12,289 nucleotides of DNA from CAZJAD01 sp964543855 (GTDB taxonomy: Bacteria; Electryoneota; RPQS01; DYHQ01), in NCBI GenBank assembly GCA_964543855.1, contig CAZJAD010000068.1, positions 1 to 12,289 of the forward strand, given 5' to 3'. Made by a program: the position numbers and the translations under genes. Positions within the stretch are counted from its first letter, which is position 1. Every line of letters begins with the position of its first letter. Below the pieces are notes generated by a model. It saw only the letters and a list, made by a program, of their open reading frames with translations. It was not told the DNA's origin and made no database searches. Of this stretch, positions 1 to 7,800 are shown in pieces.

Positions 1-3000
1 CGTTCTTCCCCGGCTCCTCAAACGGCGGCTTGAGATGGTTCGAACGCGGAGCCGCTCGCGCCAGGGGATCTGTCACCGTATCGCCGCGCGCGTCCTCGGA
101 GCTTGTTTCCACCTGCGCGAGGTCATGACGCGCGAGGTAGGTGATGGCCAACTCTCGGAAGATGTAGTCGATGACGGAAGTCGCGTGCTTGATGTGCGGA
201 TTGCCGGTGACGAAACCGTTCGGCTCGAACCGTGTGAAAACAAAGGCATCCACGAACTCTTCAAGCGGCACGCCATGCTGAAGGCCGAGCGAAATGGCGA
301 TGGCAAAGCAATTCATCAGGCTGCGGAACGCGGCTCCTTCCCGGTGCATGTCCAGGAAGATTTCTCCAAGCTCTCCGTCTTCGTATTCGCCGGTGCGCAG
401 GTAAATCTTGTGCCCGCCGATGCTCGCCTTCTGCGTGTAACCACCCCGGCGATGAGGCAGGCGATGGCGCTGGGCGATGATGTGATGCACGATCGTTTCC
501 GCCGCCTCTTTGGCCGGCTCGATTTCCTCACGCGCTTCCATCTCCCGGGCGGCAGCCAAATCCGCCGCGGCGATGTGGCTGAGCGGCTGGCTGAGCTTGG
601 ATCCATCGCGATAAACCGCCGCCGCCTTCAACATCATCCTCCAGCTATCGAAGAAAATATCCTCGATTTCCTCGATGGTCGCGCTGCTCGGCAGGTTAAT
701 GGTCTTGGAGATGGCTCCCGAGACGAAGGGTTGAGCGGCCGCCATCATCCTCAAATGGGCCGCGGATTCAATATGGCGCTGGCCATACGCTCCGCATTTG
801 TGCGCACAATCAAAAACCGGCAGGTGGTCCGGCGAGAGATTCGGTGCTCCTTCAAGAGTCATCCGGCCGCAGACATAGTCACTCGCCATTCGACACTGCT
901 CCCGACTGAACCCGAGCGCTCGCAAGAGATCACCGCTGGCTGCCTCCAGTCTTTCGCGGCCGATCCCCAATTTCTCCTTCACCCAATCCTCGCCCAGTAC
1001 CTGCGGCAGGAAGGCGAAGCTGATGTCGAAAGCCGATTTCAGGGTCGCCTCGACCTTCCGAAGCGCGTCGTTGTCGAAACCCTTGGCTTTCAGCGTCTCA
1101 GGGTTGATGTACGGTGCACCTTCGAGCGAGCCGGTGCCTGAGCCGTACTGGACAATCTGCTGGACCTGATCTTCGGGATAACCCAGCCTCTGAAGGGCAA
1201 GCGGTACCGATCCGTTGATGATTCTGAAATATCCGCCACCCGCGAGCTTCTTGTACTTGACAAGGGCGAAGTCCGGTTCAATCCCCGTGGTGTCGCAATC
1301 CATCAGCAGGCCGATGGTCCCGGTTGGGGCAATGGCAGTCGTCTGGGCATTGCGGAAACCGAAACGCTCACCCTGCGCCAAGGCTTGATCCCAAGCCTCA
1401 CAGGCAGCCGACAGGAGATAGGGCGCGCAGTAGGCCGGATCGATGCCTTGGGGCGACACAGACAGCCCCTCATACTCCTGCGGAGGCGCATTGTAGGCAG
1501 CCCGCCGGTGATTCCGAATGACTCTCAGCATGGCGTCACTATTGCGACTGAAGCCGGGAAACGAACCCAGCGCCTGGGCCATCTCGGCCGAGACCGTGTA
1601 GGCATGGCCGGTCATGATTGCCGTCACCGCGCCACAGAGACTCAACGCCTCCGGAGAATCATAGGGAATACCGAGAACCATGAAGAGGGAACCAAGATTC
1701 GCATATCCCAGCCCCAGAGTCCGGTACTCGAAGGAACGCGCCGCGATCTCACGGCTCGGGAACTGTGCCATGAGCACGGAAATATCCAGAACCACTGTCC
1801 AGAGCCGCGTGGCATGTTTGAACCTTTCGATGTCGAAAGTCCCTGTCTTCGGATCGAGAAACTCCGTAAGGTTCAACGACGCCAGATTGCACGCAGTATT
1901 GTCCAAGAACATGTATTCCGAGCAGGGATTCGAGGCGTTGATGCGGCCATCGTTGGGACAGGTATGCCATTCATTGATTGTGGTGTCGTATTGAATGCCC
2001 GGGTCCGCACACGCCCACGCCGCCTCGGCGATTTGACGCCAGAGATCTCGTGCCGGAACTGTCTTGGCGACTTTGCCGTCCGTGCGGCACACCAGGTTCC
2101 ACGGACTTCCTTTGTCAACCGCCTCCAAAAAGGCATTGGGAACACGCACCGAGTTGTTTGAGTTCTGGCCGGATACCGTCATATAGGCCTGGGAGTCCCA
2201 GTCGGCATTGTAGATTTCAAATTCGAGGTCTGTAAAGCCCTGGCGGGCCAGTTGCACAACACGATGGATGTAGCCTTCGGGGACAAAGGCGACGCGGGCC
2301 GCCAGAACAGCCTCGGCCAGGCGGGGATTGCGGCGCACATCGAAACGGTCACCATTTTCGTGCGCATGAGTCGGCCCACAGGCTTTCATTACAGCTTTCA
2401 GATGCTTCGCACAAATCCTGGACCCTGAAATGAGAGCTGCGACCTTGCGTTCCTCGGTGACCTTCCAGTTGATGTATTGCTCAATGTCGGGATGATCGAT
2501 GTCCACGGTCACCATCTTGGCCGCCCGGCGTGTTGTTCCTCCCGACTTGATCGCGCCCGCCGCCCGGTCTCCGATCTTCAAGAAACTCATCAGTCCGGAC
2601 GATCTGCCCCCGCCCGAGAGCGGTTCGTCTTCGGCTCGCAGTTTCGAGAAATTCGTTCCTGTTCCCGAACCGTACTTGAACAGGCGGGCTTCACGCACCC
2701 AAAGGTCCATGATGCCGCCGGAGCTCACCAAGTCATCGTCGAGAGATTGAATGAAGCAGGCGTGGGGCTGGGGATGTTCGTAGGCACTCAGTGATTCATG
2801 TACCGCGCCGGTATCCGGATCGCAGTAGTAGTGGCCTTGAGCACGACCGGTGATGCCGTAGGCCCAGTGCAGGCCCGTGTTGAACCACTGGGGGCTGTTC
2901 GGTGCTGCCATCTGCATCGCGAGCATGTAGCATAGCTCGTCAAAGAACACCCGTGCGTCCGCGGCGTCGTCAAAGTAGCCGTGTTTCCATCCCCAATAGG

Positions 3001-3352
3001 TCCAACATCCCGCCAGTCGCCGGAAAACTTCGCGAGCATCACGCTCGCCACCGTATCGCTGATCTTCGGGTAGCTTCTCGAGCGCCTTCTTGTCAGGTTC
3101 GCGGCGCTGCAGCCAGGTCGGGACACCTTCCTCCGGCACTGGATGCGTTCGCGCTGGAACCCCCGCCTTGCGGAAATACTTCTGGGCCAGGATGTCCACG
3201 GCAACCTGAGACCAGGAATCAGGGGCCATGATGCCGCGAGCCTCGAAGATAACGGACCCGTCAAGGTCCGTCATCCTGGAGTTCCAGGCCACGAAGTTGA
3301 TGCTTTCGAAGGGATCTTTGTCTTTCTGCGTGAAGCGGCGCTCAAAATGCAC
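1..3352 (-). CDS. nrdJ: Adenosylcobalamin-dependent (class II) ribonucleoside-diphosphate reductase, C-terminus off the window
   Basis: Makes deoxyribonucleotides from ribonucleotides in the cytoplasm, using adenosylcobalamin instead of oxygen or a diferric site to generate the thiyl radical. The minus frame reads without interruption from the start to the window edge, about 1117 codons. The N-terminus has the family's RRFT box and SQVAVDILAQKYFRKAGVP; then come NSPQWFNTG, SGTGTNFS and KSGGTTRRAAKM. Three cysteines match the Thermotoga NrdJ set: Cys199 in HACFIQS, the radical Cys477 in NPCSE, and Cys488 eleven residues later in NTACNLASLNL. Cys199 and Cys488 would be the redox pair. Near residues 965-1075 lies the TSCPD-type domain of the long NrdJ form (GHKIYLRTGEYEDGELGEIF). 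Long NrdJ proteins have about 1200 residues, so roughly the last 100, probably including terminal redox cysteines, are outside. The start is GTG at 3352: an in-frame TAA lies at 3371-3373 and GAGG sits 8 nt upstream of the GTG. Confidence 0.95.
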   Translation of the reverse strand, partial: MHFERRFTQKDKDPFESINFVAWNSRMTDLDGSVIFEARGIMAPDSWSQVAVDILAQKYFRKAGVPARTHPVPEEGVPTWLQRREPDKKALEKLPEDQRYGGERDAREVFRRLAGCWTYWGWKHGYFDDAADARVFFDELCYMLAMQMAAPNSPQWFNTGLHWAYGITGRAQGHYYCDPDTGAVHESLSAYEHPQPHACFIQSLDDDLVSSGGIMDLWVREARLFKYGSGTGTNFSKLRAEDEPLSGGGRSSGLMSFLKIGDRAAGAIKSGGTTRRAAKMVTVDIDHPDIEQYINWKVTEERKVAALISGSRICAKHLKAVMKACGPTHAHENGDRFDVRRNPRLAEAVLAARVAFVPEGYIHRVVQLARQGFTDLEFEIYNADWDSQAYMTVSGQNSNNSVRVPNAFLEAVDKGSPWNLVCRTDGKVAKTVPARDLWRQIAEAAWACADPGIQYDTTINEWHTCPNDGRINASNPCSEYMFLDNTACNLASLNLTEFLDPKTGTFDIERFKHATRLWTVVLDISVLMAQFPSREIAARSFEYRTLGLGYANLGSLFMVLGIPYDSPEALSLCGAVTAIMTGHAYTVSAEMAQALGSFPGFSRNSDAMLRVIRNHRRAAYNAPPQEYEGLSVSPQGIDPAYCAPYLLSAACEAWDQALAQGERFGFRNAQTTAIAPTGTIGLLMDCDTTGIEPDFALVKYKKLAGGGYFRIINGSVPLALQRLGYPEDQVQQIVQYGSGTGSLEGAPYINPETLKAKGFDNDALRKVEATLKSAFDISFAFLPQVLGEDWVKEKLGIGRERLEAASGDLLRALGFSREQCRMASDYVCGRMTLEGAPNLSPDHLPVFDCAHKCGAYGQRHIESAAHLRMMAAAQPFVSGAISKTINLPSSATIEEIEDIFFDSWRMMLKAAAVYRDGSKLSQPLSHIAAADLAAAREMEAREEIEPAKEAAETIVHHIIAQRHRLPHRRGGYTQKASIGGHKIYLRTGEYEDGELGEIFLDMHREGAAFRSLMNCFAIAISLGLQHGVPLEEFVDAFVFTRFEPNGFVTGNPHIKHATSVIDYIFRELAITYLARHDLAQVETSSEDARGDTVTDPLARAAPRSNHLKPPFEEPGKN

Positions 3353-3360
3353 AGGCAGAA

Positions 3361-3364
3361 CCTC
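3361..3364 (-). promoter_or_regulatory. Shine-Dalgarno that decides the nrdJ GTG start
   Basis: GAGG on the minus strand ends 8 nt before the GTG at 3350-3352. Because a TAA is in frame only six codons upstream of that GTG, the start can lie only in this short interval. No ATG is available there, so the GTG is the best choice. Confidence 0.6.
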
Positions 3365-3370
3365 GGGAGG

Positions 3371-3403
3371 TTAAGAAAAGTTCGGTGGAGTTGCGTTGCA
3401 CAT
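3371..3403 (-). CDS. Possible 10-codon leader peptide upstream of nrdJ, same reading frame
   Basis: An ATG at 3401-3403 has a good ribosome binding site (AGAGGA, 6 nt spacing) and opens MCNATPPNFS followed by TAA. The TAA is in the same frame as nrdJ and 18 nt before its GTG. It could be a translated leader whose termination feeds ribosomes to the nrdJ start. It could equally be the original nrdJ start cut off by a stop codon, or chance. Typical NrdJ proteins begin only a few residues before RRFT, which favours the GTG start and makes this a separate small ORF. Nothing in the peptide suggests a function of its own. Confidence 0.35.
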   Translation of the reverse strand: MCNATPPNFS

Positions 3404-3453
3404 GCCGATTCCTCTTTCCCTCAAGCTCTTAGAGAGAGAAATCCTCCGATGCT

Positions 3454-3491
3454 CCGGGTTGGATCCCGCCCAAATCATCCAGAAGACCCGG
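3454..3491 (-). promoter_or_regulatory. Hairpin in the nrdJ leader, near the ribosome binding sites
   Basis: On the minus strand the outer stem is CCGGGT with ACCCGG (6 bp, perfect) and the inner stem is TGGAT with ATCCA. A CTTC bulge separates them on one side, and the loop is about 12 nt. It ends about 50 nt before the mini-ORF start. No U-run follows, so it is not a simple terminator. It may be part of a structured leader that controls nrdJ translation. Confidence 0.4.
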
Positions 3492-3534
3492 CCGCGGCAG
3501 GTTTCACAAGGCTTTCTCTGGTTGAAAAGAGTCT

Positions 3535-3549
3535 GAGGGATTCGCCCTC
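3535..3549 (-). promoter_or_regulatory. Small hairpin in the middle of the nrdJ leader
   Basis: GAGGG and CCCTC form a perfect 5-bp stem around a 5-nt loop (CGAAT on the minus strand). A second short stem, CGCC with GGCG, lies further upstream in the transcript. I looked for cobalamin riboswitch landmarks and found only a fragment resembling the distal ACCTGCC, not the core GCCCCCGCAAC box. I do not call a riboswitch class. Confidence 0.3.
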
Positions 3550-3604
3550 GGCGCCCTGTCCCCCGATCTTGGACGCCTCTCTTGGCGAACCACGACGGGT
3601 AAGG

Positions 3605-3636
3605 GGTGGCAGTAGGCCCACCACAAGATGTAGTGG
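3605..3636 (-). promoter_or_regulatory. Mutually exclusive hairpins at the 5' end of the nrdJ transcript
   Basis: Directly at the predicted transcription start the minus strand reads CCACTAC, ATCTT, GTGGTGG. The arms form a 7-bp stem with one G-U pair and a 5-nt loop (3618-3636). The second arm is also followed, 8 nt on, by CCACC (3605-3609), which can pair with GGTGG inside that arm. The middle segment can therefore pair upstream or downstream but not both. This is the geometry of a two-state leader, or the first stem may simply protect the 5' end of the mRNA. Confidence 0.4.
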
Positions 3637-3642
3637 CGCATC

Positions 3643-3671
3643 AATATAACTCACCCTATTCAGATAGTCAA
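3643..3671 (-). promoter_or_regulatory. Sigma-70 promoter for nrdJ
   Basis: The -35 box TTGACT is at 3666-3671 and the -10 box TATATT at 3643-3648, with exactly 17 nt between them. The start of transcription should fall near 3635-3637. That gives a leader of about 283 nt before the nrdJ GTG. I saw no NrdR-type box (ACAAWATATWTTGT-like pair) overlapping it. Confidence 0.75.
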
Positions 3672-3939
3672 GGGGATTTGAAGAAAAATTCGGTCTGCTC
3701 ATGCCGTTTGAAATCAAGGGTTTGAGGTTGGCTGGAAAGTAACTGCTTCTTAAATAATGATTTACAGTATTGAGTCGGAAGTCAAGGCGGGACAATAACA
3801 TTGGTGGAATTTATGGGAAATTATTCACAAATTGCTTGTTGGCACCTTTGTTGCTATGGCCCATCGTATAGCAGGTAGAGCGAAAAGAGGGCGAGATTAT
3901 CGGGAATCAATGTGGTGAGAGGGACCCGAAGGGCGGGTA
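3672..3939. other. Noncoding interval between divergent promoters
   Basis: No convincing gene. The stretch is more AT-rich than its surroundings, as expected upstream of two promoters. It contains an inverted repeat at 3852-3873 (TGCTAT and ATAGCA around a 10-nt spacer), which might be an operator or a chance hairpin. The minus-strand ORF that crosses this area also runs through the nrdJ promoter and leader, and its product resembles nothing I know. Confidence 0.5.
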
Positions 3940-3968
3940 TTGACTTGTTGGGGAATTTTTGGTATATT
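3940..3968 (+). promoter_or_regulatory. Sigma-70 promoter for rpsR-rpmB-rpmG
   Basis: TTGACT (3940-3945), 17 nt, TATATT (3963-3968), with an extended -10 TG at 3960-3961. Predicted transcription start is near 3975, giving a leader of about 48 nt. Two perfect 8-bp palindromes, TTTCGAAA (3974-3981) and CCAATTGG (3987-3994), lie at and just after the start site and could be operator halves. They do not resemble a Zur or other binding site I can name. Confidence 0.75.
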
Positions 3969-4022
3969 TAGACTTTCGAAAACGCTCCAATTGGGACATC
4001 AAAGAGAAGGATACCCCGCTCC

Positions 4023-4262
4023 ATGCGCTTGAGACCGATGACCTATCAGCGCAAGCCGTCTTACCTGGATGAACACGGCGTTGACTTCGTGGATTTCAAG
4101 GATGTGAAGCTGCTGCAGCGCTTCATCAGTCCTCAGGGGAAACTGCTGCCCCGACGCATCACTCGGCTGTCGACGGCTCAGCAGCGGCAGGTGACTCGCG
4201 CGATCAAGCGCGCACGCCACTTGGCCATGCTCCCCTTCATGACGGACGCGGACACGTACTAA
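4023..4262 (+). CDS. rpsR: Ribosomal protein bS18, zinc-free form
   Basis: Small-subunit protein of the platform region, where S18 pairs with S6 and contacts 16S rRNA. The 79-residue product carries the family core: GVDFVDFKDVKLLQRFI, then the PRRIT box, then the basic helix VTRAIKRARHLAMLPF. The N-terminal segment where many bacteria have CxxC (as in CRFCE) reads PSYLDE here, so the metal site is absent. First gene of a three-gene operon behind a strong promoter. The ATG at 4023 has AAGGA 11 nt upstream, a slightly long spacing. An in-frame ATG at 4038 would give MTYQRK, which aligns better with common S18 N-termini but has almost no ribosome binding site. The acidic tail MTDADTY after LPF is unusual but short. 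Confidence 0.93.
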   Translation: MRLRPMTYQRKPSYLDEHGVDFVDFKDVKLLQRFISPQGKLLPRRITRLSTAQQRQVTRAIKRARHLAMLPFMTDADTY

Positions 4263-4304
4263 GCCGCGAGCGCTTTGATCTCAAGCGAATCACGGGAGAT
4301 TGAT

Positions 4305-4523
4305 ATGGCAAGACGATGTGCAATGCTGGGAACTCGGCGCAACCGCGCCAATAATGTTTCCCACGCGAACAATCGAACGCGGAAATGGCAGGGGCCCAAT
4401 CTGCATACCAAACGGATTTTCGATCCAATCAGCGGTCGATGGGTGCGCCTGCGGCTCAGTGCGCGGGCCATCAAGACCATTGATCGGAAGGGCCTGCCAG
4501 CGAAACTGCGGCCGAAGTCATAG
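4305..4523 (+). CDS. rpmB: Ribosomal protein bL28, zinc-free form
   Basis: Large-subunit protein that binds 23S rRNA near the exit-site region. The 72-residue product begins MARRC and shows the family signature NNVSHANNRT, then PNLHTKRIF, then VRLRLSARAIKTIDRKGL. It has a single cysteine, so it cannot form the four-cysteine zinc site of the C+ form. The start at 4305 is chosen because GGGAG lies 6 nt before the ATG and because MARRC is the usual N-terminus; an upstream TTG at 4275 would add ten residues that the family lacks. It lies 42 nt after rpsR and 12 nt before rpmG. Confidence 0.93.
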   Translation: MARRCAMLGTRRNRANNVSHANNRTRKWQGPNLHTKRIFDPISGRWVRLRLSARAIKTIDRKGLPAKLRPKS

Positions 4524-4535
4524 GAGAGTGACCTC

Positions 4536-4721
4536 ATGGCCAAGAAAGCAAAAGAAGGACGGATCAAGATAACCGTTGAATGCACCGAGGCGCGCAAGCT
4601 CGGCGTGCCGCCGTCGCGCTATGCGACGACGAAGAACCGCCGGACTCATCCCGAGCGCCTGGAGATCATGAAATACAATCCGTACCTGAAACGACATACG
4701 CTTCACAAAGAAGTCCGCTAA
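4536..4721 (+). CDS. rpmG: Ribosomal protein bL33, zinc-free form
   Basis: Large-subunit protein near the E site. The 61-residue product has the core YATTKNRRTHPERLEIMKYN followed by PYLKRHTLHKE, matching L33. It has one cysteine and no CxxC pairs, so it is the C- form. Compared with the compact version in Escherichia coli, about ten extra residues (CTEARKLGVPPS) sit before the YATTKN strand; similar longer N-terminal loops occur in other phyla. The ribosome binding site AGGAG (4522-4526) overlaps the rpmB stop codon, which points to translational coupling. An intrinsic terminator follows 24 nt after the stop. Confidence 0.92.
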   Translation: MAKKAKEGRIKITVECTEARKLGVPPSRYATTKNRRTHPERLEIMKYNPYLKRHTLHKEVR

Positions 4722-4745
4722 GCTTCGTTCTCGCTCGTGTTCTGC

Positions 4746-4777
4746 AAGCCGCCTGATTTCTTTCACGGCGGCTTTTT
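4746..4777 (+). terminator. Intrinsic terminator of the ribosomal protein operon
   Basis: AAGCCGCC and GGCGGCTT form a perfect 8-bp stem around a 13-nt loop, followed directly by a run of T. No T-run follows in the opposite direction, so it acts on plus-strand transcripts. Confidence 0.9.
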
Positions 4778-4805
4778 CATTTCGTGACAAAGAAGATTCT
4801 GTGGG

Positions 4806-4842
4806 ACAAAAGAAGCCCCGACTCGCTGACCGAGCCGGGGCT
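4806..4842 (-). terminator. Intrinsic terminator of the complete C25-family gene
   Basis: On the minus strand AGCCCCGGCTCG and CGAGTCGGGGCT form a 12-bp stem with one mismatch around a 5-nt loop, followed by TCTTTTGT. It begins 26 nt after the stop codon at 4869. The two operons converge here, each with its own terminator. Confidence 0.85.
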
Positions 4843-4868
4843 GCCTCGTTTCTGCTGCGATCAAATGA

Positions 4869-7800
4869 TCAGTGATGTCTGGCGGGTTGACGCTTCACCC
4901 CATCAAATGGTGAAAGCGATCCAGACAGGCTCGCCTGAACCACATAGAAATACTTCGCGTCTCCAGCCGCACCGACATCCTGGTAAGTCGTATCCGATGT
5001 CGTGGCCAAATAAGTACCAGCGTCCGGCGCGAAGGAGGCCGACAGGTCACGGTAAATGTTGTACTCATCGACCGTGATGGGATTCTCATAGATGTCTTCG
5101 TGAACCGCATTCCAATGGAGCTCGATGTCATCGCCCGAACGATAAGCGATCAGATTCGCCGGAGCCTTGGGAGCCGTCGTCAAGGCCTTCTGCGTTGTGA
5201 AGAGAATCGCCTTCCCGCTGGTCATCGACGAGGCTCCGGGGATAAAAGGACTTGTCAGATTGAAATAGCTGTAAAGCACTCCATCCGATTCGTCCAGATT
5301 CTCAATCCCGACCGTTGCGTAATCGTTCGATGTCGGCCACCAATCGGACTCATCTATGGTATTGGTGCAGGTATGATACTGAAAGAGAATCTCACCATCT
5401 CCCGTCGGTGTTACAGGATAGCCCGGTTCGTACAGGATGCACTCGAAAGTCAGGGTCGGATTTGAACTCCCATTGTACTTGCGAACCCGGCTCCATTCGA
5501 TAATGAACCGGTGGTTGGCGGTGTCGTGATCGTAATAGATCCGACCGTAGGAACCATTGTAGCTTATCCGGTACAGGTCATCCCAGAACGGCGCAATCAT
5601 GCCTTCTGGACCGAGGGCAGCGGGGATATGCCAGTTGCGGAAGCCGGTTTGCTGCACTTGGTCCGCCCCCATAGCAATCCAGCCATTCGAGCAGACGCTG
5701 ATTTGGGTGAACTCCTGGCCGTAATACCGAAAAGTGAACGGCAGAGTGACCACCCTGGTCGCGTCATCCTCGTAACTATAATCGTTGATGTTGAGCTGAG
5801 TGCCGGACCCTCCGTAGCGCGTGTCAATCTCGACCCAGTCGTAGGTCGGGTGTTTATCGAACGTAATATCGGCGTTGTCGAAAGCCCAGTAGCCATAGGC
5901 GTCGGGCGGGGACGGGAAAGTCGGCGCAACGCTGCCGATCGTAACAATGAACCTCAGCGTGTCCGTAAAACCATTCGCCAATGGAAAGATGCAGGTCATG
6001 GGTGCGCGATCGCCGGGTATCGCGCTGCTGGAGGCGGCGATACCGAAGGGATCCGCCTGATTGCTGCAATTGCTGCCGGGCGTGGACGCGTCAAAAGTGC
6101 CAATGTTGTCCGTGACCGTCACGACCGGATTTCCCGAATGCAGCACAGCGACCGTGCTGTCTTCAGTCCGGCGCGTCCCCACATTGTTCAGTCGCAGCCA
6201 AATCCCACCGCTCTCGCCCGGGTCCAGAATTGAATTTCCCACATCCGTCAATGTATACTTGGCATACTCGAAATTGGCGTTGGAAACGACAATTGGAACG
6301 GAACTAATCCAGCTCTCCGGTGTGTTGTCCGTCACCGTCAATGTGTACTGCAGGACATGGCCGTCCGGAGCATAGTCCGCAATCGTGAAATTGAAATCAT
6401 CCGGAGGATCCACCTCCGCTCCCGACGCAATCGTCCCATAATACTCGTAGTTGTCTCCAATGCTCGCTATGAATGGATCTGTCCCACTGAGCTCCGCGTG
6501 TACCCCGTAGGCCGAGGATGTCCCCCAGTTCCGGAGCGACACGGCCAACTCGATGGTCTCACCGGGATTCGCCACTTCATTTCCGTCGCCGTGACTCTCA
6601 CCGCTATCATCATCATCGAGAACGAAAACGGAGGAGGCCGGTGAAACGAACCGGGCACTCGATGTCACCATGGTATGGGTGATCGCCGGACGGCAGTTGT
6701 GCTTCGTCGCCGTCACGAAAAGACTGTCGGCCATCGTGGTTGCGAAATTCAGAATGACCCGACCGTTTCCATCAGTCCAATCCCCGACGAAAACCTCATC
6801 CCCTTTCACCAGATTGACATAAGCATCCGCGACAGGCTGACTCCTCCCGTTGGTCACATTCAGGGTTAGAGTATTCGTGCCGACGGGAACCGAACCGGGA
6901 TTGTCCACGAAGAGTGTCTCCGGCGTATCGGTGAAGACATCCACGGCCGGATCACCGAGCAGCGTCGAAATGTGGCAGAAAAACCCAGCTTCCGCCGAAT
7001 CGACCGGATAATTGATGGCAAGCTCTAACCTTGAACGGCTCAGAGCGCCGCCCATCGTGTGAATCCCTTCTCGCAGAAGTCCCTGGACGATGCCGGCCGA
7101 CACGCAGTTGTTGTAGCGCGTCCGTGTTTCAATTGTGGAGGTTCCAACGGCGCCGATAGCCCCCTTCGGATTGGACACGGTGCCCGCCTTCACAAGATGC
7201 TCACAGATAGAAGATGTCCCACTGTCTCCGTCATACTCGTTTGTGGCACACGTGATCACGATCATGAACGGCATGCGCCGTCCGTTCGTCAGACCCGACA
7301 TGTCGCCTGAACTGTAATCGCTCATGTACCCTTCGCCACGGTAGCAGTAGAACGAGATACCGGAATTGATTGTGTTGTTGATGTCGTAGGCTGTGACCGT
7401 TTCGTGAATGTAGTACACGGTATCAATACTGGAGCTCGTGTAGCCATTTTCGAGCAGCCGCTCGCGGGTCCAGCGCATCAACTGAACCGTCGAGATCCCC
7501 GAGTTATTCCAGTCATTATTGCCGGCGAGGAGCCCGGCTCCCTTGAACCAGCTCGGGTTGCTGGCGCCGGAAGGAGGAGCAGGGTCACGCTCGTAGACAA
7601 GAGTCTTGTTCACCAGGACCTGGAGCTCGGTCGTGCTGTTGAAGCAGAAACGGCCGACAGCGACATCCGACAACATGTCGTAGCCGTCCAGGCGACTGTA
7701 GTCCCAGTCGCCCGGCCCCGTGTCCCCATACCAGAATCCTGTCCTCATGAAAGCGGGAATGGAGTAGCTGCCGTCCGCATCGCCGACCAGACACACGAAC

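Noticed and set aside
35..1141. Long plus-strand ORF of 368 codons at the left end
   Set aside because: It lies opposite the uninterrupted nrdJ frame, which carries conserved family motifs; the plus-strand product has no recognisable domain.
1385..2161. Plus-strand ORF of 258 codons
   Set aside because: Antisense shadow of the nrdJ radical-site region (NPCSE and NLASLNL are on the minus strand).
3404..3637. Cobalamin riboswitch upstream of the B12-dependent nrdJ
   Set aside because: Only a piece like the distal ACCTGCC is present; the core GCCCCCGCAAC box and its partners are not found, so I report a structured leader without a class.
3475..3801. Minus-strand ORF of 108 codons upstream of nrdJ
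   Set aside because: It spans the strong nrdJ promoter and leader hairpins, has no family resemblance and no clear ribosome binding site.
4275..4523. Longer L28 starting at TTG 4275
   Set aside because: The ATG at 4305 has a proper ribosome binding site and gives the standard MARRC start.
5511..6233. Plus-strand ORF of 240 codons inside the C25 gene
   Set aside because: Antisense to the beta-rich domain; a similar antisense ORF appears at 9804-10334 opposite the paralog, which is expected when both sense strands share codon pattern.
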